From Clostridiaceae bacterium UBA6110 (lineage in GTDB: Bacteria; Bacillota; Clostridia; Clostridiales; Clostridiaceae): a DNA stretch of 5,137 bases. The DNA is taken from assembly GCA_002428415.1 (NCBI GenBank), contig DIWI01000014.1, positions 36,196 through 41,332 on the forward strand, given 5' to 3'. Both the position numbers and the translations under genes were made by a program. A model generated the notes under the pieces. It was not told the DNA's origin and did not search any database. It saw only the letters and a program-made list of their open reading frames with translations. The first letter of the stretch is position 1, and the number at the start of each line of letters is the position of its first letter. This document shows, in pieces, positions 1-5,137 of the stretch.

Positions 1-1636
1 TCTTCACTCCCTTTTGTTTGTTTACCATGGCGAATGCCAGGAGAGCTGCCATGCATATCAGGATTATCATAAGTGCAGGCACGGAAGCTTCCATTATCCT
101 CTCGTCATTGGCGTACTCATAGGACCGTGTGGCAAGAGTATTGAAATTGAATGGCCTCAGGAGAAGCGTCAGCGGAAGCTCCTTCAGTATGTCTATAAAG
201 GTCAGTATGAAGCCTGTGATGAGAGAACCCTTGATAACCGGCAGCTCAACCTTCCATAAAGCGTAAAGCCTCCCCTTCCCAAGTGTCTGTGCAGCTTCAG
301 AGTATCTCGTCCCGATCTTCGAGAAGCCAGAATTGACGCTGTTATACCCTGCTGCCATGTACCTTACAACGAATGCATAAGTAAGCATTGCAGTGCTGGT
401 GCTTAGGATGAGCTTCCTTGTTCCCGGGTCAAGCCATCTGTAAATCGGGAAAAGGTTCGAATCAAGCCATACGAAGAGTGTTATGGTTCCTATTGCAATT
501 ACCGCACCAGGAATAGAATACCCAAGCTGAGAAAGCTTTGTCATAAGCTTTGATATCCCCTTCGGCAGCCATCTCGAGGTAGAGACGATGACTGTGTTGA
601 CGACAAGTATAATGAGGCTCGCGAGCAGGCTGTAGGTAAGGGTATCCAGAATTATCCTGCCTGTCTCCCCCAGGTTCACCTTGCCGTATGAGATAAGTGC
701 CCAATGGAGCATCTGTCCAACCGGCACGAAGAAGACAACAAGTGAAGTGAAGGATATCATAAGGAGAACAAGAACCTTCCAGGTGCCTTTAAGCCTGTAT
801 GGCTTGAGCTGTCTGCTGCCCTGTATGCCGTATCGCTTCCTTCCTCGTGTGATGTCATCGATGACAAGGAATATAACTACTATCACCATCAGGTAGAAGG
901 AAAGCCTCAGCGCGACTCCCGTATCCCCTGACCCGAACCAGGAGCCGAAGATAGCTGAGCTTACAGTTTTCAGGTTGAAGTACCTTGCCACGCCATAATC
1001 CCCTATGATCTCCATCATGATGAGCGACAGGCCCCCTGCAAGCGGCAGCCTTATAAGAGGCAGTATGACCTTCATGAATATCCTTGCAGGTGAGTATCCA
1101 TGAAGCCTCGATACCTCTATTAGCTCAGCCGCATGATTTTCAAGGAACGACCTTACCGGCGCATAAACGTAGGGATACAGCGTGATTGCGTAGATGACCA
1201 CAGCTCCCCTTATGTTCATTATGTCCAAGGCTCCCGGTGAAACAGTTATTCCAAGGCTTCTCAGAGTACTCTGAACGACCCCTGTATATCCGAGCATTCC
1301 TGCAAACACATATGCCGCAATGTAAGGGGGTATGGTGAGCGGCAGATAGAAGAACCATTTGAAGAAGTTCCTGAAGGGGAAATCAAACATGGCTACTAAA
1401 GCCGCAAGTCCTACACCGATAATCGAAGCAAGAAGGAGCGATAAGAACACGATCGTGAGAGTCTGGACCACGGCATCCTTGAGAAGATACTCCCTGAAAT
1501 GGTTCCATTCTTCACTCCCGGAAAAGTCAACCCTTATGAGTATCGCAAGCACAGGGAGGACAGCTGAAAAAAGAATCAGAAAGGAAAGCACAGAACCTGT
1601 GCCCGCCTTTCTCATTCCACGAATCGCCCTTATCAT
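1..1636 (-). CDS. fbpB: Iron(III) ABC transporter permease, FbpB/FutB type (3' end beyond window)
   Basis: Membrane subunit of a ferric-iron importer: it takes iron from the binding lipoprotein encoded just upstream and moves it across the cytoplasmic membrane. My translation reads open from the ATG at 1636 to the left edge, 545 codons without a stop; family members are usually about 520-570 residues, so little is missing. It is a fused two-half permease with about twelve hydrophobic segments, six per half. Each half has an ATPase-coupling EAA-type loop: residues 171-195 (ELIEVSRLHGY then ILP) and 447-470 (EAAQTLGKG then ELP). Family signatures include GDYGVARYF (212-220) and KELPLTLLLRPFNFNTLATR (485-504). 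The start overlaps the stop of the binding-protein gene as ATGA (1633-1636) with only a weak ribosome site, implying translational coupling; Met8 is an alternative start. It should share the Fur-controlled promoter upstream. Its ATPase is expected left of the window. The family call is firm; iron specificity rests on similarity and context. Confidence 0.93.
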   Translation of the reverse strand, partial: MIRAIRGMRKAGTGSVLSFLILFSAVLPVLAILIRVDFSGSEEWNHFREYLLKDAVVQTLTIVFLSLLLASIIGVGLAALVAMFDFPFRNFFKWFFYLPLTIPPYIAAYVFAGMLGYTGVVQSTLRSLGITVSPGALDIMNIRGAVVIYAITLYPYVYAPVRSFLENHAAELIEVSRLHGYSPARIFMKVILPLIRLPLAGGLSLIMMEIIGDYGVARYFNLKTVSSAIFGSWFGSGDTGVALRLSFYLMVIVVIFLVIDDITRGRKRYGIQGSRQLKPYRLKGTWKVLVLLMISFTSLVVFFVPVGQMLHWALISYGKVNLGETGRIILDTLTYSLLASLIILVVNTVIVSTSRWLPKGISKLMTKLSQLGYSIPGAVIAIGTITLFVWLDSNLFPIYRWLDPGTRKLILSTSTAMLTYAFVVRYMAAGYNSVNSGFSKIGTRYSEAAQTLGKGRLYALWKVELPVIKGSLITGFILTFIDILKELPLTLLLRPFNFNTLATRSYEYANDERIMEASVPALMIILICMAALLAFAMVNKQKGVK

Positions 1637-2679
1637 TTCCAGCCTGCTTCAGTCAGTATCCTTACAGCCTCTGCGTTGGCAGCTCCCAGGCTTGACAGGC
1701 TGAGCTCCTGCGCCTTGAATTCTCCAAGTGAGATGAGGAATTCAGAAGACTTGGCACCTTCAAGCACAGGGAACTCGAAGTTTGTCTGGGCATAGGAGCT
1801 CTGCGCCTTCTCGCCTGACAGGAATTCAAGGAGCTTTACGGCATTATCCGCATTATTAGCACCTTTCACCACTCCGCCGCCTGAGATGTTGATGTGGGTT
1901 CCGTTGCCCTCCTGGTCCGGGAAGAAAACTCCAAGCCCTTCAGCTACCTTCACTTCCTCAGGGTCAGTGCTCGTAAGCATAAGTCCAAGGTAGTAGGTGT
2001 TCATGATCGCTATGTCACCTTCTCCAGCTGCTATGGCCTTCGCCTGGTCCCTGTCTCCGCCCTTCGGGTCCCTGGCAAGGTTTGCGACGATCCCCTCAGC
2101 CCATTCCTTCGCCTTTTCCGCACCATCAAGCTCAATTAGAGATGCAACAAGGGTCTGGTTGTATACGCTGTCCGCTCCCCTGACAAGAAGCCTTCCCTTC
2201 CATTTCGGGTCAGTAAGGTCCTCGTAGGTTGAAAGCTCGCTTTCATCTACCCTGTCCCTGGCATAGACAATCACCCTGGCACGCTTCGTAAGGCCGAACC
2301 AGTAGCCTTCATGCTCCCTGAGATTATCAGGAATGTTCGCCTCAAGCACCTTGCTTTCAGTTGCCTGAAGCAGACCTGCCTCCTGGGCCCTGTAAAGCCT
2401 GCCCACATCAGCGGTTATGAAAAGGTCGGCCTCAGTGTCCTCACCCTCGGTCTTAAGCCTTTCGATAAGCTCATCAGACTTACCCTTCACTATGTTGACC
2501 TTTATTCCTGTCTCCTCGGTAAAAGCCGCATATATGGCGTCATCCGAGTCATAATGCCTGTCAGTGTAGAGGTTGACCACCTTTTCTGCAGGGACCGTCA
2601 CTGCTTCACCCCTTGCTGCACATCCGGAAATAACTGCAGCTGATGCTGCCACTGCCATAATCGTCCTTAAAAGCTTCAT
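1633..2679 (-). CDS. Iron(III) ABC transporter substrate-binding lipoprotein, FutA/FbpA type
   Basis: Receptor that binds Fe(III) outside the cytoplasmic membrane and delivers it to the adjacent permease. It has 348 residues, a normal length. The N-terminus is a lipoprotein signal: basic MKLLR, a hydrophobic stretch, then a lipobox ISG-C with Cys20 as the lipidated residue. The mature protein is a two-lobe periplasmic-binding fold. The ligand pattern of the FutA group is visible: RHY at 41-43, Tyr173 in SVYNQ, and the Tyr229-Tyr230 pair in NTYYLG. The spacings (43 to 173 is 130 residues, 173 to 229 is 56) equal those I recall for the iron tyrosines of cyanobacterial FutA proteins. The late ISGGGV block (265-270) is also typical. 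The ATG at 2679 is supported by an AGGAGG site with a 5-nt spacer and by the signal peptide. It is the first gene of the operon, behind two Fur-box-like sites, and its stop overlaps the permease start by 4 nt. Fe(III) is the likely ligand; another metal is possible but less likely. Confidence 0.94.
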   Translation of the reverse strand: MKLLRTIMAVAASAAVISGCAARGEAVTVPAEKVVNLYTDRHYDSDDAIYAAFTEETGIKVNIVKGKSDELIERLKTEGEDTEADLFITADVGRLYRAQEAGLLQATESKVLEANIPDNLREHEGYWFGLTKRARVIVYARDRVDESELSTYEDLTDPKWKGRLLVRGADSVYNQTLVASLIELDGAEKAKEWAEGIVANLARDPKGGDRDQAKAIAAGEGDIAIMNTYYLGLMLTSTDPEEVKVAEGLGVFFPDQEGNGTHINISGGGVVKGANNADNAVKLLEFLSGEKAQSSYAQTNFEFPVLEGAKSSEFLISLGEFKAQELSLSSLGAANAEAVRILTEAGWK

Positions 2680-2683
2680 GTTG

Positions 2684-2690
2684 CCCTCCT
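2684..2690 (-). promoter_or_regulatory. Strong ribosome binding site of the iron-binding lipoprotein gene
   Basis: The minus strand reads AGGAGGG; the AGGAGG core is 5 nt before the ATG at 2679. This near-perfect anti-Shine-Dalgarno match fixes the start and suits a binding protein made in excess over its membrane partner, whose own start has only a weak site. Confidence 0.85.
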
Positions 2691-2694
2691 ATAG

Positions 2695-2711
2695 TTGATA
2701 ATTGTTCTCAA
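2695..2711 (-). promoter_or_regulatory. Fur box-like operator, promoter-proximal
   Basis: The plus strand reads TTGATAATTGTTCTCAA, an 8-1-8 inverted repeat with two mismatched pairs. Its core matches the 7-1-7 Fur consensus TGATAATnATTATCA at 12 of 14 defined positions. It lies between the putative -10 and the ribosome site, where a bound repressor would block transcription start. Fur as the regulator is inferred from the match and from the iron-uptake genes downstream; related PerR or Zur sites can look similar. Confidence 0.75.
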
Positions 2712-2753
2712 TTATATAAGCAATATTTTGCCATAGTTGAGAATGATTGTCAA
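2711..2753 (-). promoter_or_regulatory. Candidate promoter of the iron-uptake operon
   Basis: Two readings are possible on the minus strand. One uses a perfect TATAAT (-10) at 2711-2716, whose -35 region is poor. The other uses a perfect TTGACA (-35) at 2748-2753 and, after 17 nt, a 4/6 match CAAAAT at 2725-2730. Both put the promoter between and overlapping the two Fur-box-like palindromes, so iron-loaded Fur would occlude either. The start site cannot be decided from sequence alone. Confidence 0.55.
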
Positions 2754-2754
2754 C
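2736..2754 (-). promoter_or_regulatory. Fur box-like operator, promoter-distal
   Basis: The plus strand reads GTTGAGAATGATTGTCAAC, a 9-1-9 inverted repeat with a single mismatched pair centred on 2745. The inner 7-1-7 agrees with the Fur consensus TGATAATnATTATCA at 12 of 14 positions. It covers the TTGACA that may serve as the -35. It is the more symmetrical of the two boxes, and its centre is 42 bp, about four helical turns, from the centre of the other box. Confidence 0.8.
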
Positions 2755-2768
2755 AAGGAAGTTTAAGA

Positions 2769-2781
2769 TTGTTACTAACAA
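2769..2781. repeat. Short perfect palindrome in the intergenic region
   Basis: TTGTTACTAACAA is a perfect 6-1-6 inverted repeat lying between the terminator of the right operon and the distal Fur-like box, about 30 bp upstream of that box's centre. It does not fit the Fur pattern. The half-sites resemble Rex-type TTGTTA, but the 1-nt spacing does not fit Rex. It may be an operator for another regulator or chance in AT-rich DNA. Confidence 0.35.
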
Positions 2782-2807
2782 GTCAAAGTCAGGTCTCAGC
2801 TATATCT

Positions 2808-2837
2808 GAAAACGAAAGCGGCAGCCCTAAGGCTGCC
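2808..2837 (-). terminator. Rho-independent terminator of the NitT/TauT-type operon
   Basis: A perfect 7-bp GC-rich stem, GGCAGCC (2820-2826) and GGCTGCC (2831-2837), closes a 4-nt loop. On the minus strand it is followed by the T-rich tail GCTTTCGTTTTC. It begins 36 nt past the ATPase stop codon, which ends at 2874. No T-run follows on the plus strand, so it serves the minus strand only. It separates the right operon from the iron operon downstream, limiting read-through past the Fur-controlled promoter. The interrupted T tract may make it less than fully efficient. Confidence 0.8.
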
Positions 2838-2873
2838 ACCGCACATTTGCATTTATTCGATTCTCTAAATAGG

Positions 2874-3473
2874 CTATATGGACACGATCCTGTCCGCCAT
2901 TACTTCTGCCTCGCTCCTGTCATGGGTGACCATGATCACGGTGATCCCTTTAGATTTGCAGAGGTCCTTCACAAGGAGCTGAAGCTTCGTCCTCATTTCC
3001 GAATCAAGGCTTGCAAAAGGCTCATCAAGGAGGAGCACCCTTGATCTGCAGACTAACGCCCTTGCCAGCGATACCCTCTGCTTCATGCCTCCGGAAAGCT
3101 CAGAAGGCTTCTTCCTCCTGTGCTCATATAGACCGACTGACTTGAGGGCATCATCGATCTCTTCCTGAGCAAGCTGTCTTCCTGCTATCCTTACATTGTC
3201 CTCCACAGACTTCCATGGAAGGAGACTCTCTGATTCCTGGAAAACAAATGGGAACGGTACTTCTATCCCTTCGAATATCTTCTTGTCATAGCTGATGCTT
3301 CCCTCATATTCCCTGTCCAGACCTCCTATGATGTTTAGAAGCGTACTCTTTCCGATTCCTGAAGGTCCCATGACTGCTACTATTTCACCCTCGCCTATTT
3401 CCAGTGAGAAATCCTTCAGGAGAGCTTCGCTTCCGAAGGACTTTGTAAGCCCTTTGACCTCAATAAGCTTCAT
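2874..3473 (-). CDS. ABC transporter ATP-binding protein, NitT/TauT (SsuB/TauB) family, short form
   Basis: Cytoplasmic ATPase that powers the importer encoded with it. All nucleotide-binding motifs are present in order: Walker A GPSGIGKST (36-44), Q-loop Gln79, signature LSGGMKQR (126-133), Walker B VLLLDE with catalytic Glu151, D-loop SLD (155-157) and switch His184. The protein has 199 residues, about 40-60 fewer than typical SsuB or TauB. It stops after ADRIVSI, at the strand following the switch histidine, so the C-terminal tail is absent while the catalytic core is complete. The TAG stop is followed by a proper terminator, so this looks like a native short form and not a recent truncation. 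The ATG at 3473 lies 14 nt inside the permease gene and has GGGAGGT (3481-3487) upstream, which supports this start and coupled translation. It is the last gene of its operon. The substrate cannot be assigned from the ATPase. Confidence 0.93.
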   Translation of the reverse strand: MKLIEVKGLTKSFGSEALLKDFSLEIGEGEIVAVMGPSGIGKSTLLNIIGGLDREYEGSISYDKKIFEGIEVPFPFVFQESESLLPWKSVEDNVRIAGRQLAQEEIDDALKSVGLYEHRRKKPSELSGGMKQRVSLARALVCRSRVLLLDEPFASLDSEMRTKLQLLVKDLCKSKGITVIMVTHDRSEAEVMADRIVSI

Positions 3474-4239
3474 TGGCCTTACCTCCCTTGAACAGCAGCG
3501 ATTCGAATAGGATGCCGCAAATTGCTATGGTAACAAGGCCGGCAAGGAGCCCCGGAGTATCCATGTACATCCTTCTCTCGAAGATGAGCCATCCAAGTCC
3601 GGTCCTACTGCCTACCATTCCGAATACCATCTCTACGCTTATGAGCGCCCTCCAGCCCCTTGACCAGGATATCCCAAGTGATGACTTAAGGTCCTCTGCT
3701 GAACCCTGCACATATATATGCCAGAACCTCGTCTTCCTGTCCAGCCTGAAGGCTTCCATGAACCTGCCATATCTTGTGCTGAGCCTCTCGACGCTCAAAT
3801 CCAGCTGAGACCATAGCGGCCAGAGCGTAGCATGGACCATGATAAGAACCATCGATGTCCTTGATACTCCAAGCCATAGGATCACAATTGGAAGCACTGC
3901 TATGCCCGGAAGTGGTGAAAGGATCGACTGAAGGAGGAGAATGAATTCCCTGGCATACCCGGAAATTCTTGATATGGCAACCAAAGCTGCTGCGAGCATA
4001 AGGGAGATTGCCATCGCAAGGAATACTATCCCTATGCTGTAGGCTGTCTTCATTATCAGCTCACCATTGATGAGAAGGTCAATGAAGCTTTTCAAGATAT
4101 CCATAAGCCCCGGAAAAAGGGCATCTGGAAACCTTCCTGAACGTGCAGCTATCTCCCAGATGGCAAGAAGCGCAGTCAAGAAAATCCCTCTGGCCAGCAG
4201 CTTGTTTCCTTTGCTTAACTTCCTTTCCCTACTTCGCAT
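3460..4239 (-). CDS. ABC transporter permease, NitT/TauT (SsuC/TauC) family
   Basis: Membrane subunit, expected to act as a homodimer with two ATPase copies and to receive substrate from the upstream-encoded lipoprotein. It has 259 residues, normal for the family, with about six hydrophobic segments (near 17-32, 65-90, 98-122, 128-145, 188-206 and 228-250). Family features are the SPLPGIAVLPIVILWLG block (108-124) and, after the coupling loop, GWRALISVEMVFG (195-207) and GLGWLIFERR (214-223). The coupling loop itself (about 158-183) is atypical: it contains EAF, but the usual glycine and the Leu-Pro of the EAA motif are not in their standard places. The ATG at 4239 overlaps the binding-protein gene by 11 nt and has GGGAG (4244-4248) in front; the end overlaps the ATPase start by 14 nt. 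The family is secure, the substrate unknown. Confidence 0.92.
   Translation of the reverse strand: MRSRERKLSKGNKLLARGIFLTALLAIWEIAARSGRFPDALFPGLMDILKSFIDLLINGELIMKTAYSIGIVFLAMAISLMLAAALVAISRISGYAREFILLLQSILSPLPGIAVLPIVILWLGVSRTSMVLIMVHATLWPLWSQLDLSVERLSTRYGRFMEAFRLDRKTRFWHIYVQGSAEDLKSSLGISWSRGWRALISVEMVFGMVGSRTGLGWLIFERRMYMDTPGLLAGLVTIAICGILFESLLFKGGKANEAY
3481..3487 (-). promoter_or_regulatory. Ribosome binding site of the ATPase gene, inside the permease gene
   Basis: The minus strand reads GGGAGGT within the last codons of the permease gene. Its GGAGG core ends 8 nt before the ATG at 3473, which decides the ATPase start and the 14-nt gene overlap. Confidence 0.75.
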
Positions 4240-5137
4240 CCTGCTCCCAAAACAACTCCATATCCTTTAAACTTGAGGATATGAGTCCGTTCCTTTCCAT
4301 GAATTCCACAAATGTATCTATCCCCTCGACACCTGTTCCAAAGGTTGTGGTTCCGTCGCCAAGGTAGCTTTCAAGCTCACCAGTCTCGTAGTCGTAAGCT
4401 TCAGAGAGAATCTTAAGAGTACCCTCCTTATCGCTTTCCATATACTCCATGGTCTTCACCAGGGCTCCCTTGAAGGACTCGTACACCTTTGTATCCTTGA
4501 ACACCCTTTCCTGACAGATGCCGACTATGAAGGTGAAGTCTCCGCCAAAGCTCTCCCTACCGTCAAGTAGAACCCTTCCTCCATTCTCAAGCTCCTCCTG
4601 AAGATAAGGAGGAGTTGTGAAGTGAAGAAGGTCTGAATTGCCTGAGATGAATGCGGTGACACCATCAGGATGAGCCATCGAAAGAAGCTGTCCGTCATAT
4701 GCTGAAGCGCTTCCTACGGCCTTCTCCGCCGCCATCATAAGCAGTATGTGCTGTATGGATCCGGGCTGAGGAAGCATTATCCTGTGGTTGTCCTTAAGGT
4801 CCGAAATTGAATTCAATTCAGGATCCTTTGTCACCAGTGACACAGAGGTTTTTGATATCCCCGCGATAATCCTCCAGTCCATTCCCTTGTCCTTTCCGAT
4901 CAGGAACGGAGGAATGGCTGTAAAGCCTATGTCAAGGTCTCCCGAAAGCATTGATTCCCTGATGGCTGATGTATTGCCCAGCTTCTTCCACTGCACAGAA
5001 ATGTCAAGGTTCCTTTCCATAAGCTCAGCTTCAAGGAACCCTTTGGACTTCATTACCTCAAGCGGCGCATAGGCCAGTCCGAACTGCTCCCCTATGCTGA
5101 GTGTCTTCTCCTCCTTCTTTCCGCAGCCGGAAAGAAG
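4229..5137 (-). CDS. ABC transporter substrate-binding lipoprotein, NitT/TauT family (5' end beyond window)
   Basis: Extracytoplasmic receptor of the importer formed with the two genes downstream. The frame is open to the right edge and shows 302 residues. The first visible residues, LLSGCGKKEEK, are the end of a lipoprotein signal with the lipidated Cys at visible position 5, so only some 15-20 residues of signal peptide are missing. An internal Met at 5053 is therefore not the start. Family features are the segment GNTSAIRESMLSGDLDIGF (visible 54-72), followed by AIPPFLIGKDKGMDW (74-88), and PGSIQH (125-130), which may line the ligand pocket. A second-lobe segment HFTTPPY (172-178) is also characteristic of this branch as I remember it. 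It overlaps the permease start by 11 nt. The ligand is not known: the family includes receptors for sulfonates, nitrate, pyrimidine thiamine precursors and others, and the sequence does not decide among them. The operon promoter lies outside the window. Confidence 0.9.
   Translation of the reverse strand, partial: LLSGCGKKEEKTLSIGEQFGLAYAPLEVMKSKGFLEAELMERNLDISVQWKKLGNTSAIRESMLSGDLDIGFTAIPPFLIGKDKGMDWRIIAGISKTSVSLVTKDPELNSISDLKDNHRIMLPQPGSIQHILLMMAAEKAVGSASAYDGQLLSMAHPDGVTAFISGNSDLLHFTTPPYLQEELENGGRVLLDGRESFGGDFTFIVGICQERVFKDTKVYESFKGALVKTMEYMESDKEGTLKILSEAYDYETGELESYLGDGTTTFGTGVEGIDTFVEFMERNGLISSSLKDMELFWEQDAK

Noticed and set aside
462..1358. Short minus-strand frames at 462-704 and 1140-1358, suggesting a broken gene
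   Set aside because: Both are out of frame with the intact 545-codon permease frame that covers 1-1636; the permease is not disrupted.
1359..1703. 114-codon plus-strand open frame
   Set aside because: It lies antisense to the permease and binding-protein genes, which have clear family motifs; it shows no recognisable domain and no credible ribosome site.
2311..2643. 110-codon plus-strand open frame
   Set aside because: It is fully antisense to the iron-binding lipoprotein gene and encodes no family feature.
2820..2837. Hairpin as a bidirectional terminator or attenuator of the iron operon
   Set aside because: Only the minus-strand side has a T-rich tail, and it lies upstream of the iron operon's promoter, so it terminates the preceding operon.
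2769..3044. 91-codon plus-strand frame starting in the intergenic region
   Set aside because: It runs through the terminator hairpin and then antisense to the ATPase; there is no good ribosome site and the product matches nothing I recognise.
3473..3808. 111-codon plus-strand open frame
   Set aside because: It is antisense to the NitT/TauT-type permease; the low-complexity Ser/Pro/Leu-rich product is typical of a shadow frame.
4229..5053. Start of the NitT/TauT receptor at the Met at 5053
   Set aside because: The frame continues to the window edge with a lipobox LLSGC and mature N-terminal sequence, so the true start lies outside the window.

Overview
The window is a stretch of two bacterial ABC-type uptake operons, both reading on the minus strand (right to left). 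Five protein genes fill about 96% of it, and the first and last run off the window edges. Base composition is close to even. Arginine is mostly AGG and ATA isoleucine is frequent. There is a strong AGGAGG-type ribosome binding site, both binding proteins are lipoproteins, and gene junctions overlap tightly. Together these suggest an anaerobic Firmicute (Clostridia-like) or a similar lineage, but this is inference from codon use and style, with no phylogenetic marker present.

Right part (about 2808-5137): the 3' end of a NitT/TauT-type operon, in the order substrate-binding lipoprotein (5' end missing) - permease - ATPase. Coding regions overlap by 11 and 14 nt, and a hairpin terminator lies just past the ATPase stop. 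These three subunits make a complete importer: lipoprotein receptor, a six-helix permease that would work as a dimer, and a short ATPase. The family takes up small organic or anionic solutes such as sulfonates, nitrate or thiamine precursors. The substrate cannot be told from the sequence.

Middle (2680-2873): a 194-nt intergenic region. From right to left it holds the terminator of the right operon, a small perfect palindrome, and the control region of the left operon. That region has two Fur-box-like palindromes whose centres are 42 bp apart, with a TATAAT-like -10 between them, followed by a strong ribosome binding site.

Left part (1-2679): an iron(III) uptake operon: a FutA/FbpA-type ferric-iron-binding lipoprotein, then a fused two-domain FbpB-type permease that starts in an ATGA overlap. 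The permease is open to the left edge (545 codons visible). The matching ATPase (FbpC) is expected just beyond the edge. The Fur boxes, the tyrosine ligand pattern of the binding protein and the permease family agree, so this is most likely an iron-starvation-induced Fe(III) importer.

I found no RNA gene, mobile element, CRISPR array or clearly new system. The points most worth checking are the dual Fur operator, the short ATPase with its atypical permease coupling loop, and the unknown substrate of the right-hand transporter.
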